Shown: positions 23,979-33,331, counted from the stretch's first letter. The stretch: DNA of 64,000 nucleotides from Streptomyces sp. ITFR-21 (GCF_031844685.1 NZ_CP134605.1:930001-994000); one strand, 5' to 3'. The notes: generated by a model not told the origin, from the letters alone. Numbers and translations are program-made.

Positions 23979-26684
23979 TCAGCCGGGGTCGGCGAACAGC
24001 CGCCGGATCAGCTCCGGGTATGCCAGGCCCGCCCGCGCGAGGATCGTCCTGAGGGCCTCGGGCGGGCTCGCCGCGAGGGGGGTCGGGGGGCCGGTACGGC
24101 CGGGGACGGCCGAGATGTCGCCGCCGCTGAAGCGGGACTCGGGGGTGGCCGGCGGCCGGATCTCGTAGGCGCGCCAGACCCGGGCGGGGGGATTGAGCAG
24201 GACCAGGTACGGGTCGTCCCAGGCCACGAACGCCCACTTCTGCCGGCCGCGGGCCTGCACCAGGACGCCCTCGGCGGTGTGCCGGCCCAGCCGGGCGGCG
24301 GCCCGGGTGACGACCTGCAAGGGGTTGCCGAACGAGCCGGTGATCTGCCAGACGCCGTCCTCGTGGACGGCCGTCAGGTCCGCGGCGGCGAACTCCTCGA
24401 TCACGTCGGCGTACGGGTCGTCGTCCTGCGCGAGGGCGACGAGCCGCTCCACCTCGCTCCAGGTCGCGACACGGGCCCTGGCCCGGTCGGGCCGGAACAT
24501 CAGGTCGGCGGCCTGTCCGGGCTCCGCCCGCGCGACGGCGTCCTTAACCGTCCGCCAGGTGCGGGCGGCGCGTACGTCGTGCTCGCCGCCGGTGAAGCCG
24601 GCGTCCTGGGCGAGCAGCGCCACCAGGACGGCCGCGACGGCGTCGAGCCGCTCCCCGAGCTCGGACGGCAGCGGCGCGTGGTCCGGTTCGGCCGGGGTCA
24701 GGGCGGCGAGGAGGACGGCGAGGCCGTCGCGCCAGCCGTCGTCGTCCTCGTTCCAGACGCCCGCGGCCAGCAGCTGGACGTACAGGCCCGCCACCAGCAG
24801 GCCGACCGCGAAGTCGCGGGGGGATCCGGGCGGGACGCGCAGCGAGCGGACCCAGCGCCGGGCCCAGCCGCGGCAGTGCGCGCGCTGGTCGGGCGGTACG
24901 ACGGCGGCGGCCGTCCCCGGCTCGACGCCGCCCGGCTCCTCCCCCTCGTCCTCCTCGTCCGTGCCGTCGCCGTCCGCGTCCTCAGCGTCCTCCGCGTCCT
25001 CCTCGTCGTCCGGGGCACCGCCGAGGCCGCCGTCGTCCGCGCCGGTGACCACCGACACCGTCCACCGCGACGAGGGCGGCTGCGGCAGATCCAGGTACAG
25101 GCCGCCGAAGGCGAGCCCGGTCAGCGGCACCCCGATCATCCGGCGGCAGTCCGCGAGGTAGGCGTCCCAGCGGTCGATCCCGCTCACCGCCGTCGCGCCC
25201 GGGGCCGTACCGGTGGCGGCGGCGGCCCGGGAGGGACCCGCCGCGACGCCGAACTCCCGCAGCCGCAGCAGGTCGTTCTCGAATCGCCGGGCGGCGCGTT
25301 CGTCGGCGAACAGCTGCTGGGCGGTGTAGTCGTAGCGGAGCCGGGGCGCGGTGTCGGCGCTGTCGCGGCGGGCGCAGTGGACCGGGCTGTAGACGAAGAC
25401 GGCCGGTGACTCGGCGGTGCTGCCGTCGGCCCGGACGAAGCCGGCGCGCACCGCCGCGCCGGGTACCTCGGGGCGCGGGAAGGAGGCGGCCCGCTCGCCC
25501 GGCGGGACCGGGCCGACCGGGGTCCACGAGCCCGGCGAGCCGTCCGGGGACATGCTGATCAGGACGGGCACCGGCTCGCCGCGGGCCAGCGACACGTGCA
25601 GGCCGGCGCTGTCGGTCTTCGCGCCGAGCAGCACGGGGGTGCGCGCGCCCGCGGGGGACGGCCGGATGGTGCGGCCGTGCAGTCCGGCGACCGGTGTGGT
25701 GCCGCCCTCGGTCGGGAGCAGCGCCGCGGTGTCGGCGGCGAGCACCGCGAGTTCGCAGTTGCCGCCGTCCGCCGTGCTCGAACACAGCGCGGCCCGGGTG
25801 AGGTTGGGGCTGCCGGTGAGGGCGTGCAGGCGGTCGCCGATCCGCCACTGGACGAACTTCCCGTGCCGGGTGCGGCTTTCCTCCAGCAGCCGGATCCGCG
25901 CGGAGCGGCCGTCGAGCGCGGCCCGGATCCCGGCGGCGTCGTAGCTGGACCAGCGCGGCTGCAGGCCGAGGACGGTCTCGCGCGGGTCCAGTCGGTCGAG
26001 CACCGCCCGCAGGGCCTCGCCCGCCGGGTCGTTGAACGGGGCGTAGGCGTGTAGTTCGTCGACCGGGCCGGCCGGCAGCTGCTCCACCAGCGGGCGGCGC
26101 AGGTTGTGCAGCAGCCGGGGCTGCGGACCGGCCGGCGGTCCGTCGGGCGCCTCGATATGCCGCTGGGTCAGCAGGGCGGCGATTTCCCGGAGATGGTCGG
26201 CTGACCAGGGGTCGAGGCTGACGGCGGAGGGCAGTTCCTCCAGCCAGTCGGCGAGGTCGGCCAGCAGGGCGTGGGAGGCGTCGTCCTCGGTCTCGGCGAC
26301 GGTCCACAGTTCGTCGTTGCCTCCCCAGCCGGACAGCGTGGGGTTGCCCGAGCCGACGGCGAGCCGGCAGGCGTGTTCGCCGATCAGCAGGACGACCTTG
26401 GGGTGGAAGGCGCCCCGGCAGCCGGCCAGCCCGTGCAGGTAGCCCCGGCCGGCCAGCCGCACGTCGACCGGGTCGTACAGGCTCTGGGCGGCGTCGCCGA
26501 TCACGGCGGTCCTGGCGCCCAGCAGACCGCGGGCGACGGGGATGGCGACCTTCTCCAGGAACGGCAGGTCGACGGTGAAGCCCAGGAAGAGCGCTTCGTG
26601 CAGCGCCGCCCGGTCGGGACGTTCGGCCCATTCGCGCAGCAGGGTGACCGGCGAGGCGAACCGGGTGTGCAAGGCGGCGCTCAC
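23979..26684 (-). CDS. Phospholipase-D-superfamily nuclease-like protein
   Basis: 901 residues. The GTG at 26684 overlaps the stop of its partner gene (GTGA). Two HKD-type half-sites are visible: AFHPKVVLLIGEHACRL with GSGNPTLSGWGGNDE (residues ~90-130), and RHGKFVQWRIGDRLHALTGS followed by PNLTRAALC (~270-300). Both have the H-x-K-x4 spacing plus GSxN of PLD nucleases, though the classical Asp is not obvious. After ~600 there is an acidic low-complexity linker (DDEEDAEDAEDADGDGTDEE) and then a ~280-residue helical C-terminal region without recognised motif. No signal peptide, so it acts inside the cell. Paired with an unknown protein, it resembles two-gene defence modules; this is inference. 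Confidence 0.7.
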   Translation of the reverse strand: MSAALHTRFASPVTLLREWAERPDRAALHEALFLGFTVDLPFLEKVAIPVARGLLGARTAVIGDAAQSLYDPVDVRLAGRGYLHGLAGCRGAFHPKVVLLIGEHACRLAVGSGNPTLSGWGGNDELWTVAETEDDASHALLADLADWLEELPSAVSLDPWSADHLREIAALLTQRHIEAPDGPPAGPQPRLLHNLRRPLVEQLPAGPVDELHAYAPFNDPAGEALRAVLDRLDPRETVLGLQPRWSSYDAAGIRAALDGRSARIRLLEESRTRHGKFVQWRIGDRLHALTGSPNLTRAALCSSTADGGNCELAVLAADTAALLPTEGGTTPVAGLHGRTIRPSPAGARTPVLLGAKTDSAGLHVSLARGEPVPVLISMSPDGSPGSWTPVGPVPPGERAASFPRPEVPGAAVRAGFVRADGSTAESPAVFVYSPVHCARRDSADTAPRLRYDYTAQQLFADERAARRFENDLLRLREFGVAAGPSRAAAATGTAPGATAVSGIDRWDAYLADCRRMIGVPLTGLAFGGLYLDLPQPPSSRWTVSVVTGADDGGLGGAPDDEEDAEDAEDADGDGTDEEDEGEEPGGVEPGTAAAVVPPDQRAHCRGWARRWVRSLRVPPGSPRDFAVGLLVAGLYVQLLAAGVWNEDDDGWRDGLAVLLAALTPAEPDHAPLPSELGERLDAVAAVLVALLAQDAGFTGGEHDVRAARTWRTVKDAVARAEPGQAADLMFRPDRARARVATWSEVERLVALAQDDDPYADVIEEFAAADLTAVHEDGVWQITGSFGNPLQVVTRAAARLGRHTAEGVLVQARGRQKWAFVAWDDPYLVLLNPPARVWRAYEIRPPATPESRFSGGDISAVPGRTGPPTPLAASPPEALRTILARAGLAYPELIRRLFADPG

Positions 26685-28222
26685 CGGGCGGTCTCCAGGA
26701 CGTTTCGGCCGGCCGCGGTGACCGCGTAGCAGTCGTCCTCGACCGTGAAGAGCCCCAGCTGCTCCGCGCAGAGGCCGAGCTGGGGGATGCGGGTGCCGAT
26801 GTTGTCGCTGCTCTCCTCGCCGGTCCTGAAGTAGCGCTCGTCGCGCAGGTGCAGCCGGGAGAAGATCCGCAGCCCGCCGGTGGCCCGGTCGGTGCGCAGT
26901 TTGGCCAGGGCCACCCGGCGGGACTGGGCGAGCATGTCGTCCACCAGCCGGGCGGCCAGGTCGCGGGCCGGGCGGTCGCGGTAGTCCGCCAGCAGGTTGT
27001 CGATCCAGGTGGGGTCGAGGAACTCGGCCCGGTTGGGCTGCCGGCCGAGGAAGACCGCGCGGACGTCGTCCGGGAGGTGCCCGGGGCGCGAGCGCAGGCC
27101 CCCGGTCAGCAGGAGCAGTACGTCGGTCATCGGGGTGGCGCCGTCGCGGGCGAGCAGTTCGCGCTCAGCGGGCAGCAGCCGGCCGGCCGGGTCCTTCAGC
27201 GGCGGCAGGGCGGCCAACAGCCCGCGTACCGTGGTGGCCGGGGCCTGGTCGGCCAGCCAGTCGCGCAGTTCGGCGGCGGACCGGTCGTGCTCGCCGTCCC
27301 TGGTCCCGACCGCGGCCACCAGCGAGGCCCACAGCCGGCGCCAGGCGCCGACGGAGTAGTGGCGCAGCAGCAGGCCCCGCCAGCCCTGGGCCTCAGGGAC
27401 GGCGGCCAGCACCGGGTCGGCGTCCAGTTCGTCGCCGAAGGCCACCGCGGAGGTTAGCGTGGCCAGGTAGCCGTCGCCGTCGCGGCCGTGCAGTTCGACG
27501 GCCCGGCCGAGGATCCGCAAGGTGGCGCGCCGGGTGCGGTCCGACGGCTCCCACTCCTGCGGTACGTGCCCCTGTCCGGGCCGGGTGGCGGTGAACACCC
27601 CGGTCAGCCACTCCTGTTCGGCCCGGACGGGGGCGCCGAGCGCCACCGGGGCGGCCCGGTCGAGGTCGGCGAACGGCACGGTGTCGCGGACGGCGAGCGC
27701 CAGCAGCGGCGCGAACACCTCGCGGACGGCGGCGGGGCAGGCGTGCCGGCCGGGGCGCAGGGCGCCGTCCCTGACCTCCACGGTGCCGAGCACCGTCGCC
27801 GGGCCGCCGTACTGGTCCCAGAAACCCCACCGGCGCGGGGAGTACGAGTGCCGGGTCTGCTCCTCGTCGGCCGCCCCGGCCAGGTCGAGCGCGGTCCCGC
27901 AGAAGCGCCGGACCCGGTCGATCCCGTGCGCGGCCGACGCCTCGGCGCCGGGCGGCAGGTCGCGTCCGAGCGCCGCCAGCAGCACCTCGCCGCGCCGGAC
28001 CAGGGCGCGGCAGGCGGCCTCGTCCAGCCCGCGCCGCTCGGCGTCGGCGGCGATCGCCGCGTACATCGAGTGGTAGCGGATGTACCGGGTCACGGTGGAC
28101 ATGCCGGGCACCAGCCGGTCCACCGCCCGCATCACCGGTCCCTCGACCGAGAGGGGGTACCGCCCGGACCGCACCCCGAGCCCTTCCAGCGCCCACGCGG
28201 GCCCCTGGACGTCTGCCGTCAC
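26681..28222 (-). CDS. Unrecognised partner of the PLD-type protein
   Basis: About 513 residues, taken from the GTG at 28222 (GGGGGAGG upstream). I do not recognise the family with confidence. The N-terminus contains RLVPGMSTVTRYIRYHSMYA, recalling the PGxSxxxxRxRY segment of DUF6361-like proteins. Further visible stretches are HSYSPRRWGFWDQYGGPATV, LPPLKDPAGRLLPAERELLA and a C-terminal winged-helix-like part (RIFSRLHLRDERYFRTGEES to AVTAAGRNVLETA). No membrane segment or nucleotide loop. Stop overlaps the start of the PLD gene, so the products are made together and may form a complex, with this one as sensor or scaffold (inference). Confidence 0.6.
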   Translation of the reverse strand: MTADVQGPAWALEGLGVRSGRYPLSVEGPVMRAVDRLVPGMSTVTRYIRYHSMYAAIAADAERRGLDEAACRALVRRGEVLLAALGRDLPPGAEASAAHGIDRVRRFCGTALDLAGAADEEQTRHSYSPRRWGFWDQYGGPATVLGTVEVRDGALRPGRHACPAAVREVFAPLLALAVRDTVPFADLDRAAPVALGAPVRAEQEWLTGVFTATRPGQGHVPQEWEPSDRTRRATLRILGRAVELHGRDGDGYLATLTSAVAFGDELDADPVLAAVPEAQGWRGLLLRHYSVGAWRRLWASLVAAVGTRDGEHDRSAAELRDWLADQAPATTVRGLLAALPPLKDPAGRLLPAERELLARDGATPMTDVLLLLTGGLRSRPGHLPDDVRAVFLGRQPNRAEFLDPTWIDNLLADYRDRPARDLAARLVDDMLAQSRRVALAKLRTDRATGGLRIFSRLHLRDERYFRTGEESSDNIGTRIPQLGLCAEQLGLFTVEDDCYAVTAAGRNVLETAR

Positions 28223-28262
28223 GCCTCCCCCAACCACTTGCTGCCGTCAGGGTAGCGCTGTC

Positions 28263-29921
28263 TCAGCCGGGGTGGCGGTTCAGCCGGATCCAGCGGAAAC
28301 CGTGCGGCCCCAACCGGAGTTCGGCGAGATCGGGGGCGGGTTCGTCGTAGCGCCGGTCGGCGAAGACCTCGCCGAAGTCGGGACCGGTGCCGGGCTGCCG
28401 GCCGAGGGCGAGGGTGACGGGTTCCGCACCGAGGTTGTGCAGGAACAGCACGGCGCCGGACGGGGAGTCGGCGCGGTGCGCGAGGACCGCGGCGGGCAGT
28501 TCGGCGTCGGTCGGCGAGCAGGTGCCCTCGCCCGCCTCCGGGCACTCGCGGCGCATCCGGGTGGCGTGTTCGAGGAAGGTGAGCAGCGAGTCGGGGTCGC
28601 GCCGCTGGTCGGTCACGTTGACGTGCTTGTAGCCGTAGGGGCCCTGCCGGATCAGCCGGGTCGCGTTCTCCCTGGTGGGCGCGGTGCTGAAGCCGCCGCC
28701 GCGGTGCGCGGACCACTGCATGGGGGTGCGGATGGCGTCCCGGCCGTGCAGGCGCAGGTCCTCGCCCATGCCGATCTCCTCGCCGTAGCGCAGGACCGGG
28801 GTGCCGCGCAGGGCGAGCATCAGGGCGTAGGCGAGCCGGAGCCGGGCCTGGTCGCCGCCGAGCATCGGGGCCAGGCGGCGGCGGATGCCCCGGCCGTAGA
28901 GCTGCATCTCGGGCTCGGGTCCGAAGGCCGCGAAGACGTCCTCGCGTTCCCGGTCGTCGAGTTGGCTGAGGTCGGCCTCGTCGTGCAGGCGCAGGAAGGT
29001 CGCCCTCGCCCACTGTCCGGAGGAGGGGATCGGCGGGCCGTCCCGCAGGACGTCCCGGACCGGTGCCGCGTCGCCGCGGGCGAGGGCGAGCAGCAGCCGG
29101 GTGTTGAGCCGGAAGTCGAACAGCATGTGCATGCGGTCGCCGGAGCCGGCCGCGTCGCCGAAGAACTCGGGCAGCCGCTCGGGTTTGGCGTTCGCCTCGG
29201 CCAGGACGACCGCGTCGCCCTTGATCCACGACAGGTGCTCGCGCAGCTCGGTCAGGAAGTCCCAGTCCTCCGGGGGGTCCGGCCGGTCGGGGCGGGTCAG
29301 CTCGATGACGAACGGGGCCGCGTCCAGCCGGAACCCGGAGACGCCGAGCTGGGCCCAGAAGCCGGTGATGCGCTTGATCTCCTCCCGGACCCGCGGGTTG
29401 GCGATGTCGAGGTCGGGTTCGCAGTCGTAGAACCGGTGGTAGTACCAGGCGCCGGCCTTGCGCGAGAAGGTCCAGGTCTCGTCCTGTTCGCCGGGGAAGA
29501 CCATGCCCTGGCGGCGGTCGGCGGGCTCCCGGTCGGACCATACGTACCAGTCCCGGTAGGGCGACTCGGGGTCGGCGACCGCGGACCGGAACCAGGGGTG
29601 CTGGTCGGAGGTGTGGTTGACGACCAGGTCCATGATGACCCGCAGTCCCCGGTCGGCGGCGGCGCGCAGCAGGTCGGCGAAGTCGCCGAGAGTGCCGAGA
29701 CGGGGGTCGACGGCGTAGAAGTCGCTGACGTCGTAGCCGTCGTCCTTCAGCGGGGAGGGGTGGATGGGGTTGAGCCACAGGCAGGTGGCGCCGAGGCGGG
29801 CGATGTGGTCCAGCCGGCCGATGAGTCCGCGCAGGTCGCCGATGCCGTCGCCGTCGGAGTCCTGGAAGGAGTCCACCTCGACGCAGTAGACGACGGCCTG
29901 CTTGTACCAGTGCTCCGCCAT
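28263..29921 (-). CDS. GH13 alpha-amylase family protein (trehalose-synthase-like)
   Basis: 552 residues, ATG at 29921. TIM-barrel motifs: DSDGDGIGDLRGLIGRLDHI, VIMDLVVNHTS (region I), GFRLDAAPFV with the nucleophile Asp (II), VLAEANAKPE with the acid Glu (III) and FLRLHDEADL with the transition-state Asp (IV; classical trehalose synthases have FLRNHDE). A C-terminal beta domain begins near ADSPSGAVLFLHNLGAEPV. It probably interconverts or hydrolyses alpha-glucosides such as maltose and trehalose in the cytoplasm. No neighbour of trehalose or glycogen metabolism is present, so the substrate is open. Confidence 0.85.
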   Translation of the reverse strand: MAEHWYKQAVVYCVEVDSFQDSDGDGIGDLRGLIGRLDHIARLGATCLWLNPIHPSPLKDDGYDVSDFYAVDPRLGTLGDFADLLRAAADRGLRVIMDLVVNHTSDQHPWFRSAVADPESPYRDWYVWSDREPADRRQGMVFPGEQDETWTFSRKAGAWYYHRFYDCEPDLDIANPRVREEIKRITGFWAQLGVSGFRLDAAPFVIELTRPDRPDPPEDWDFLTELREHLSWIKGDAVVLAEANAKPERLPEFFGDAAGSGDRMHMLFDFRLNTRLLLALARGDAAPVRDVLRDGPPIPSSGQWARATFLRLHDEADLSQLDDREREDVFAAFGPEPEMQLYGRGIRRRLAPMLGGDQARLRLAYALMLALRGTPVLRYGEEIGMGEDLRLHGRDAIRTPMQWSAHRGGGFSTAPTRENATRLIRQGPYGYKHVNVTDQRRDPDSLLTFLEHATRMRRECPEAGEGTCSPTDAELPAAVLAHRADSPSGAVLFLHNLGAEPVTLALGRQPGTGPDFGEVFADRRYDEPAPDLAELRLGPHGFRWIRLNRHPG

Positions 29922-30043
29922 CACCGCCCCCGGCCGGCTGGGTGCTGGGGGCGCGGCGGTGCGGCGACAGGTCTCATGAGGACCGCTTGGCCGCCCGGGG
30001 CGAAATGATGTGCCCGGCGGGGGACCTTTGTCCCGCGGCGCCG

Positions 30044-30147
30044 ATCCGGCCCCGCGGTCTCAGGCCCCGCGGCCCCGGCCCGGCGGTCCCGGTTCGGCCC
30101 GCGGCTCCAATCCGGCCCCGCGGTCTCACCCCCGGCCCCGCGGTCTC
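30044..30147. repeat. Repeats of ATCCGGCCCCGCGGTCTCA
   Basis: Exact 19-bp copies at 30044-30062 and 30110-30128, and a 16-bp copy (CCGGCCCCGCGGTCTC) at 30132-30147, in the 243-bp spacer between the GH13 and AraC genes. No gene is visible in that spacer. Confidence 0.8.
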
Positions 30148-30164
30148 GGCCGGGCCCAGCCGCT

Positions 30165-31025
30165 TCACCCCTGCGGTACGGCTCCGGTGCGGAAATTCCG
30201 CCGGAACTCGCGCGGCGAGGCGTCCTTGAGCTCGCGGAAGCGGCGGTTGAAGTTGGCGAGGCTGGCATAGCCGCAGTCGGCGGCGATGCCGGCGACCGGA
30301 CGGTCGGTGTCCCGCAGCAGATGGCAGGCCGCCTCGATCCGCAGCCGGTTGAGGTACGCGGTGATCGTGGTGCCGGTGCTGCGGCGGAAGAAGCGGCTGG
30401 CCGAGGTCGGGGACAGGTGGGCGGCTCGGGCGATCTCGTCGAGCCCGAGCGGGCGGGCGTAGGCGGCGTGCATCAGCCCGACCATCGCGTCGATCCGGTC
30501 GCCGGCCGCGCGGTCGAGCGGCGGGGTGTGCCGGTCGCCGGCCAGTGTGCGGGCTCCGGGGTGGCCGGCCAGCCGGACCAGCAGCCGCAGCAGTTCCAGG
30601 GTCCGGTCGGCCGGCGGCAGGCAGGTGAGCGCGGCCGGGTCCGCCGCGCCGGGCGGGAAGGCGAGCCCGCGGGCGGCGCGCCCCAGCAGGTCGCGGACCG
30701 CGCCGAACTCGGGGCACTCGAAGAGGTCCCGGCCGAGGAAGTCGCGGCGGAACTGGGCCACGACCGCCTGCTGCCCGTCCGGGCCGGGCGTGGAGACGTA
30801 GGTGTGCGGCAGTTCGGGGCCGATCAGGGTCAGATCGCCAGGACCGTACCCCTCGACGCGGTCGCCGACGATCCGGGTGCCGCTGCCCCCGGTGATCCAG
30901 GTGAGCTCGTACTCGTGGTGGAAGTGCCACTGGAAGTCGAAGCGGGGCTCGCGGCGGACGAAGAGCCGCCAGGACGACGCGGCGGTGGGCACGACGTGCT
31001 CGAAGGCCGCCCGCACGCTCCTCAC
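30165..31025 (-). CDS. AraC family transcriptional regulator
   Basis: 286 residues from the GTG at 31025 (GGGGAGAGG just upstream); other in-frame starts exist nearby. The N-terminal cupin effector domain is FDFQWHFHHEYELTWITGGS, GYGPGDLTLIGPELPHTYVS. The C-terminal double helix-turn-helix is typical: LGLDEIARAAHLSPTSASRF, then AGIAADCGYASLANFNRRFR and ASPREFRRNFR. The starts of this gene and the PhyH dioxygenase are 104 bp apart and divergent, so it most likely controls that enzyme in response to a small ligand held in the cupin. Confidence 0.9.
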   Translation of the reverse strand: MRSVRAAFEHVVPTAASSWRLFVRREPRFDFQWHFHHEYELTWITGGSGTRIVGDRVEGYGPGDLTLIGPELPHTYVSTPGPDGQQAVVAQFRRDFLGRDLFECPEFGAVRDLLGRAARGLAFPPGAADPAALTCLPPADRTLELLRLLVRLAGHPGARTLAGDRHTPPLDRAAGDRIDAMVGLMHAAYARPLGLDEIARAAHLSPTSASRFFRRSTGTTITAYLNRLRIEAACHLLRDTDRPVAGIAADCGYASLANFNRRFRELKDASPREFRRNFRTGAVPQG

Positions 31026-31128
31026 CTGCCTCTCCCCCGCCGTGACCGCCCGGCTCGGGGGCAAGAGAGTACCGGAAGCCGCCATCCCAGGCGTGGCTCC
31101 CGGCGGGGGCCGCCGGGAGCCTGAAGGC

Positions 31129-31965
31129 ATGCGGACCGGAAGGTACAACCTCGACATCCCCTACTTCTTCGACGCGGCGGCGGCGCGGGCCCGTTTCGAC
31201 GCCGAGGGCTTCGTCAAGCTGCCCTGCGTGCTGGATCCGGCCGCGGTCACCGCTTACGAGCCGGCGATCACCGCGAAGGTGGTCGAGCTGAACACCCAGC
31301 ACCTGCCGCTGGCCGAGCGCGACACGTACGGCAAAGCGTTCCTCCAGGTGACCAACCTGTGGCAGCACAGCGAGACGGTACGCGAACTGGTCTTCGCCGA
31401 GCGGCTGGCCGGGATCGCCGCGGCGCTGCTGGGCGTGCCGTCGGTGCGGCTCTACCACGACCAGGCGCTGTACAAGGAGCCCGGCGGCGGGATCACCCCG
31501 TGGCACGCCGACCAGTACTACTGGCCGCTGTCGACCGACCGGACCGTGACACTGTGGCTGCCGCTCCAGGAGACGCCGGCCGAGATGGGGCCGCTGGCGT
31601 TCGCCGCGGGCAGCCACCGGTTCGCGGCGGGGCGGGACCTGCCGATCGGCGACGAGTCCGAGCGGGAGGTACGGCGGGCGCTGGCCGGGCAGGACTTCCC
31701 GGTGGTGGAGAGCCCGTACCGGCTGGGCGAGGCCAGCTTCCACGGCGGCTGGACCTTCCACCGCGCGGCGCCGAACCGGTCGCGGACCGCCCGCCGGGTG
31801 ATGACGGTCATCTACATGGCCGCCGACATCACCGCCACCGAGCCGGTCAACGACTTCCAGCGGCACGACCTGGAGACCTGGCTGCCGGGTACGGCGGTCG
31901 GGGCGGTGCCGGTGTCGCCGCTCAACCCCGTGCTGTACCCGCGGGCCTCGCGCGAGGCCCGGTAG
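31129..31965 (+). CDS. Phytanoyl-CoA dioxygenase (PhyH) family protein
   Basis: 278 residues, ATG at 31129 with GAAGG just upstream. The Fe(II)/2-oxoglutarate oxygenase jelly roll has PGGGITPWHADQYYWPLSTD (H-x-D iron ligands), LPLQETPAEMGPLAFAAGSH, and the distal His in GWTFHRAAPNRSRTARR, where the Arg residues would bind 2-oxoglutarate. PhyH-type enzymes hydroxylate lipids, amino acids such as ectoine, or natural products. There is no ectoine gene nearby. Divergent AraC regulator suggests inducible expression. Confidence 0.9.
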   Translation: MRTGRYNLDIPYFFDAAAARARFDAEGFVKLPCVLDPAAVTAYEPAITAKVVELNTQHLPLAERDTYGKAFLQVTNLWQHSETVRELVFAERLAGIAAALLGVPSVRLYHDQALYKEPGGGITPWHADQYYWPLSTDRTVTLWLPLQETPAEMGPLAFAAGSHRFAAGRDLPIGDESEREVRRALAGQDFPVVESPYRLGEASFHGGWTFHRAAPNRSRTARRVMTVIYMAADITATEPVNDFQRHDLETWLPGTAVGAVPVSPLNPVLYPRASREAR

Positions 31966-32048
31966 CTCCGCGCCACCCCGCCGGCGGCGGACGCGGCGCG
32001 GCGGGCGCCGCACGGCGCGGTGACCGCGGACGCGGCGCCCCGGCCGTC

Positions 32049-32134
32049 GGGTGCGGGTGCGGGTGCGGGTGCGGGTGCGGGTGCGGGTGCGGGTGCGGGT
32101 GCGGGTGCGGGTGCGGGTGCGGGTGCGGGTGCGG
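32049..32134. repeat. Fourteen tandem copies of hexanucleotide GGGTGC
   Basis: Perfect uninterrupted GGGTGC x14 (32049-32132) plus GG, in the spacer between the PhyH gene and the encapsulin operon. Frames through it read only dipeptide repeats (Ala-Gly, Cys-Gly, His-Pro, Ala-Pro). With runs of three G every six bases, the plus strand could form G-quadruplexes. Confidence 0.92.
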
Positions 32135-32206
32135 CGAACGCGACACCCGCGCGGGGCGGGGCGCAACCGCCTGGCGGGGACGGGATGCCAGTAGGGTCCT
32201 GCTGAG

Positions 32207-32222
32207 CCGGTGTGATCACCGG
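32207..32222. promoter_or_regulatory. Inverted repeat CCGGTG-TGAT-CACCGG upstream of the peroxidase gene
   Basis: Perfect 6-bp arms, 50 bp before the TTG start of the DyP peroxidase. Could be a repressor site or a 5' leader hairpin. Confidence 0.45.
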
Positions 32223-32272
32223 GGCGGCACGCACAGTGCCGCGCAGCACCGCCGCGCAGAGAGGAGAACGGG

Positions 32273-33331
32273 TTGACGTCCGCATCGCTCCCAGAGTCCG
32301 GGGCCGGGCCGGCGCCGGAACCGCAGCCGGTGCTCACCCCGCTGACGGCCGCCGCGATCTTCCTGGTGGTCACGGTCGACCCCGGCGGCGAGGAGACCGT
32401 ACGCGATCTGCTGGCCGACCTGTCCGGGCTGCGGCGGGCGTTCGGCTTCGGCGCGCCGGACGCGTCCCTCAGCTGTGTGGCGGGCATCGGCTCGGACGCC
32501 TGGGACCGGCTGTTCGACTACCCGCGACCGGTCGGGCTGCACCCCTTCGTGGAGCTGGCGGGCACCCGGCACCGGGCCCCGGCCACGCCCGGCGACCTGC
32601 TGTTCCACCTGCGGGGCAGCCGCCTGGACGTGTGCTTCGCGCTCGCCGCGGAGATCATGCGGCGGCTGCGGGGCGCGGTGACCCTCCAGGACGAGGTGCA
32701 GGGCTTCAAGTACCTGGACGTACGGGACCTGCTGGGCTTCGTGGACGGCACCGAGAACCCCGAGGGAGCCGACGCGCGGGCGGCGGTGCTGATCGGCGCG
32801 GAGGACGCGCCGCACGCCGGCGGCAGCTATGTCATCGTGCAGAAGTACCTGCACGACCTGGAGGCGTGGAACCGGCTGCCGGTCGAGGCCCAGGAGAAGA
32901 TCATCGGCCGGACCAAGGCGACCAACATCGAGCTGGACGCCGAGGGTTCGCACGTCGCGCTGAACACCGTCACCGACCCGGACGGCACCGAGCGGGACAT
33001 CCTGCGGGACAACATGCCGTTCGGCAGCCCGGGACGCGGCGAGTTCGGCACGTACTTCATCGGCTACGCCCGCACCCCCGACGTCACCGAGCGGATGCTG
33101 CGCAACATGTTCCTCGGGGCGCCGCCCACCGGTTACGACCGGATCCTGGACTTCTCCACGGCGGTCACCGGCACGCTGTTCCACGTGCCCGCCGCCGGTC
33201 TCCTCGACGACCTGCCCGGGGCGCCGGCGGCCGGTGGCACCGCCGCACGGACGCCCGCGCCCGCCCCGCTCCCCCGGCCGGCCGACGGCAGCCTGGGCAT
33301 CGGCAATCTGAACAGGAGCACGATCGCGTGA
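32273..33331 (+). CDS. Dye-decolorising (DyP) peroxidase, encapsulin cargo
   Basis: 352 residues; TTG start at 32273 chosen because GAGGAGAACGG lies immediately upstream. Heme peroxidase of the DyP family: the GFVDGTENP loop (GxxDG with the distal Asp), heme-ligand region with His in GSHVALNTVTDPDGTERDIL, and distal Arg in IIGRTK / GYARTPDVTERML. The last residues after a Pro/Ala linker, [15 protein letters not shown], are the classic encapsulin targeting peptide, so the enzyme is packaged inside the shell made by the next gene, whose start overlaps its stop. A role in oxidative stress or lignin-type substrates is known for relatives. Confidence 0.95.
   Translation: MTSASLPESGAGPAPEPQPVLTPLTAAAIFLVVTVDPGGEETVRDLLADLSGLRRAFGFGAPDASLSCVAGIGSDAWDRLFDYPRPVGLHPFVELAGTRHRAPATPGDLLFHLRGSRLDVCFALAAEIMRRLRGAVTLQDEVQGFKYLDVRDLLGFVDGTENPEGADARAAVLIGAEDAPHAGGSYVIVQKYLHDLEAWNRLPVEAQEKIIGRTKATNIELDAEGSHVALNTVTDPDGTERDILRDNMPFGSPGRGEFGTYFIGYARTPDVTERMLRNMFLGAPPTGYDRILDFSTAVTGTLFHVPAAGLLDDLPGAPAAGGTAARTPAPAPLPRPADGSLGIGNLNRSTIA

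Noticed and set aside
32049..32134. CRISPR-like array
   Set aside because: The repeat unit is six bases with no spacers; a simple tandem repeat.
31359..32276. Plus-strand frame reading Cys-Gly repeats across the GGGTGC array
   Set aside because: Starts inside the PhyH gene in another frame and consists of dipeptide repeats; no conserved protein.
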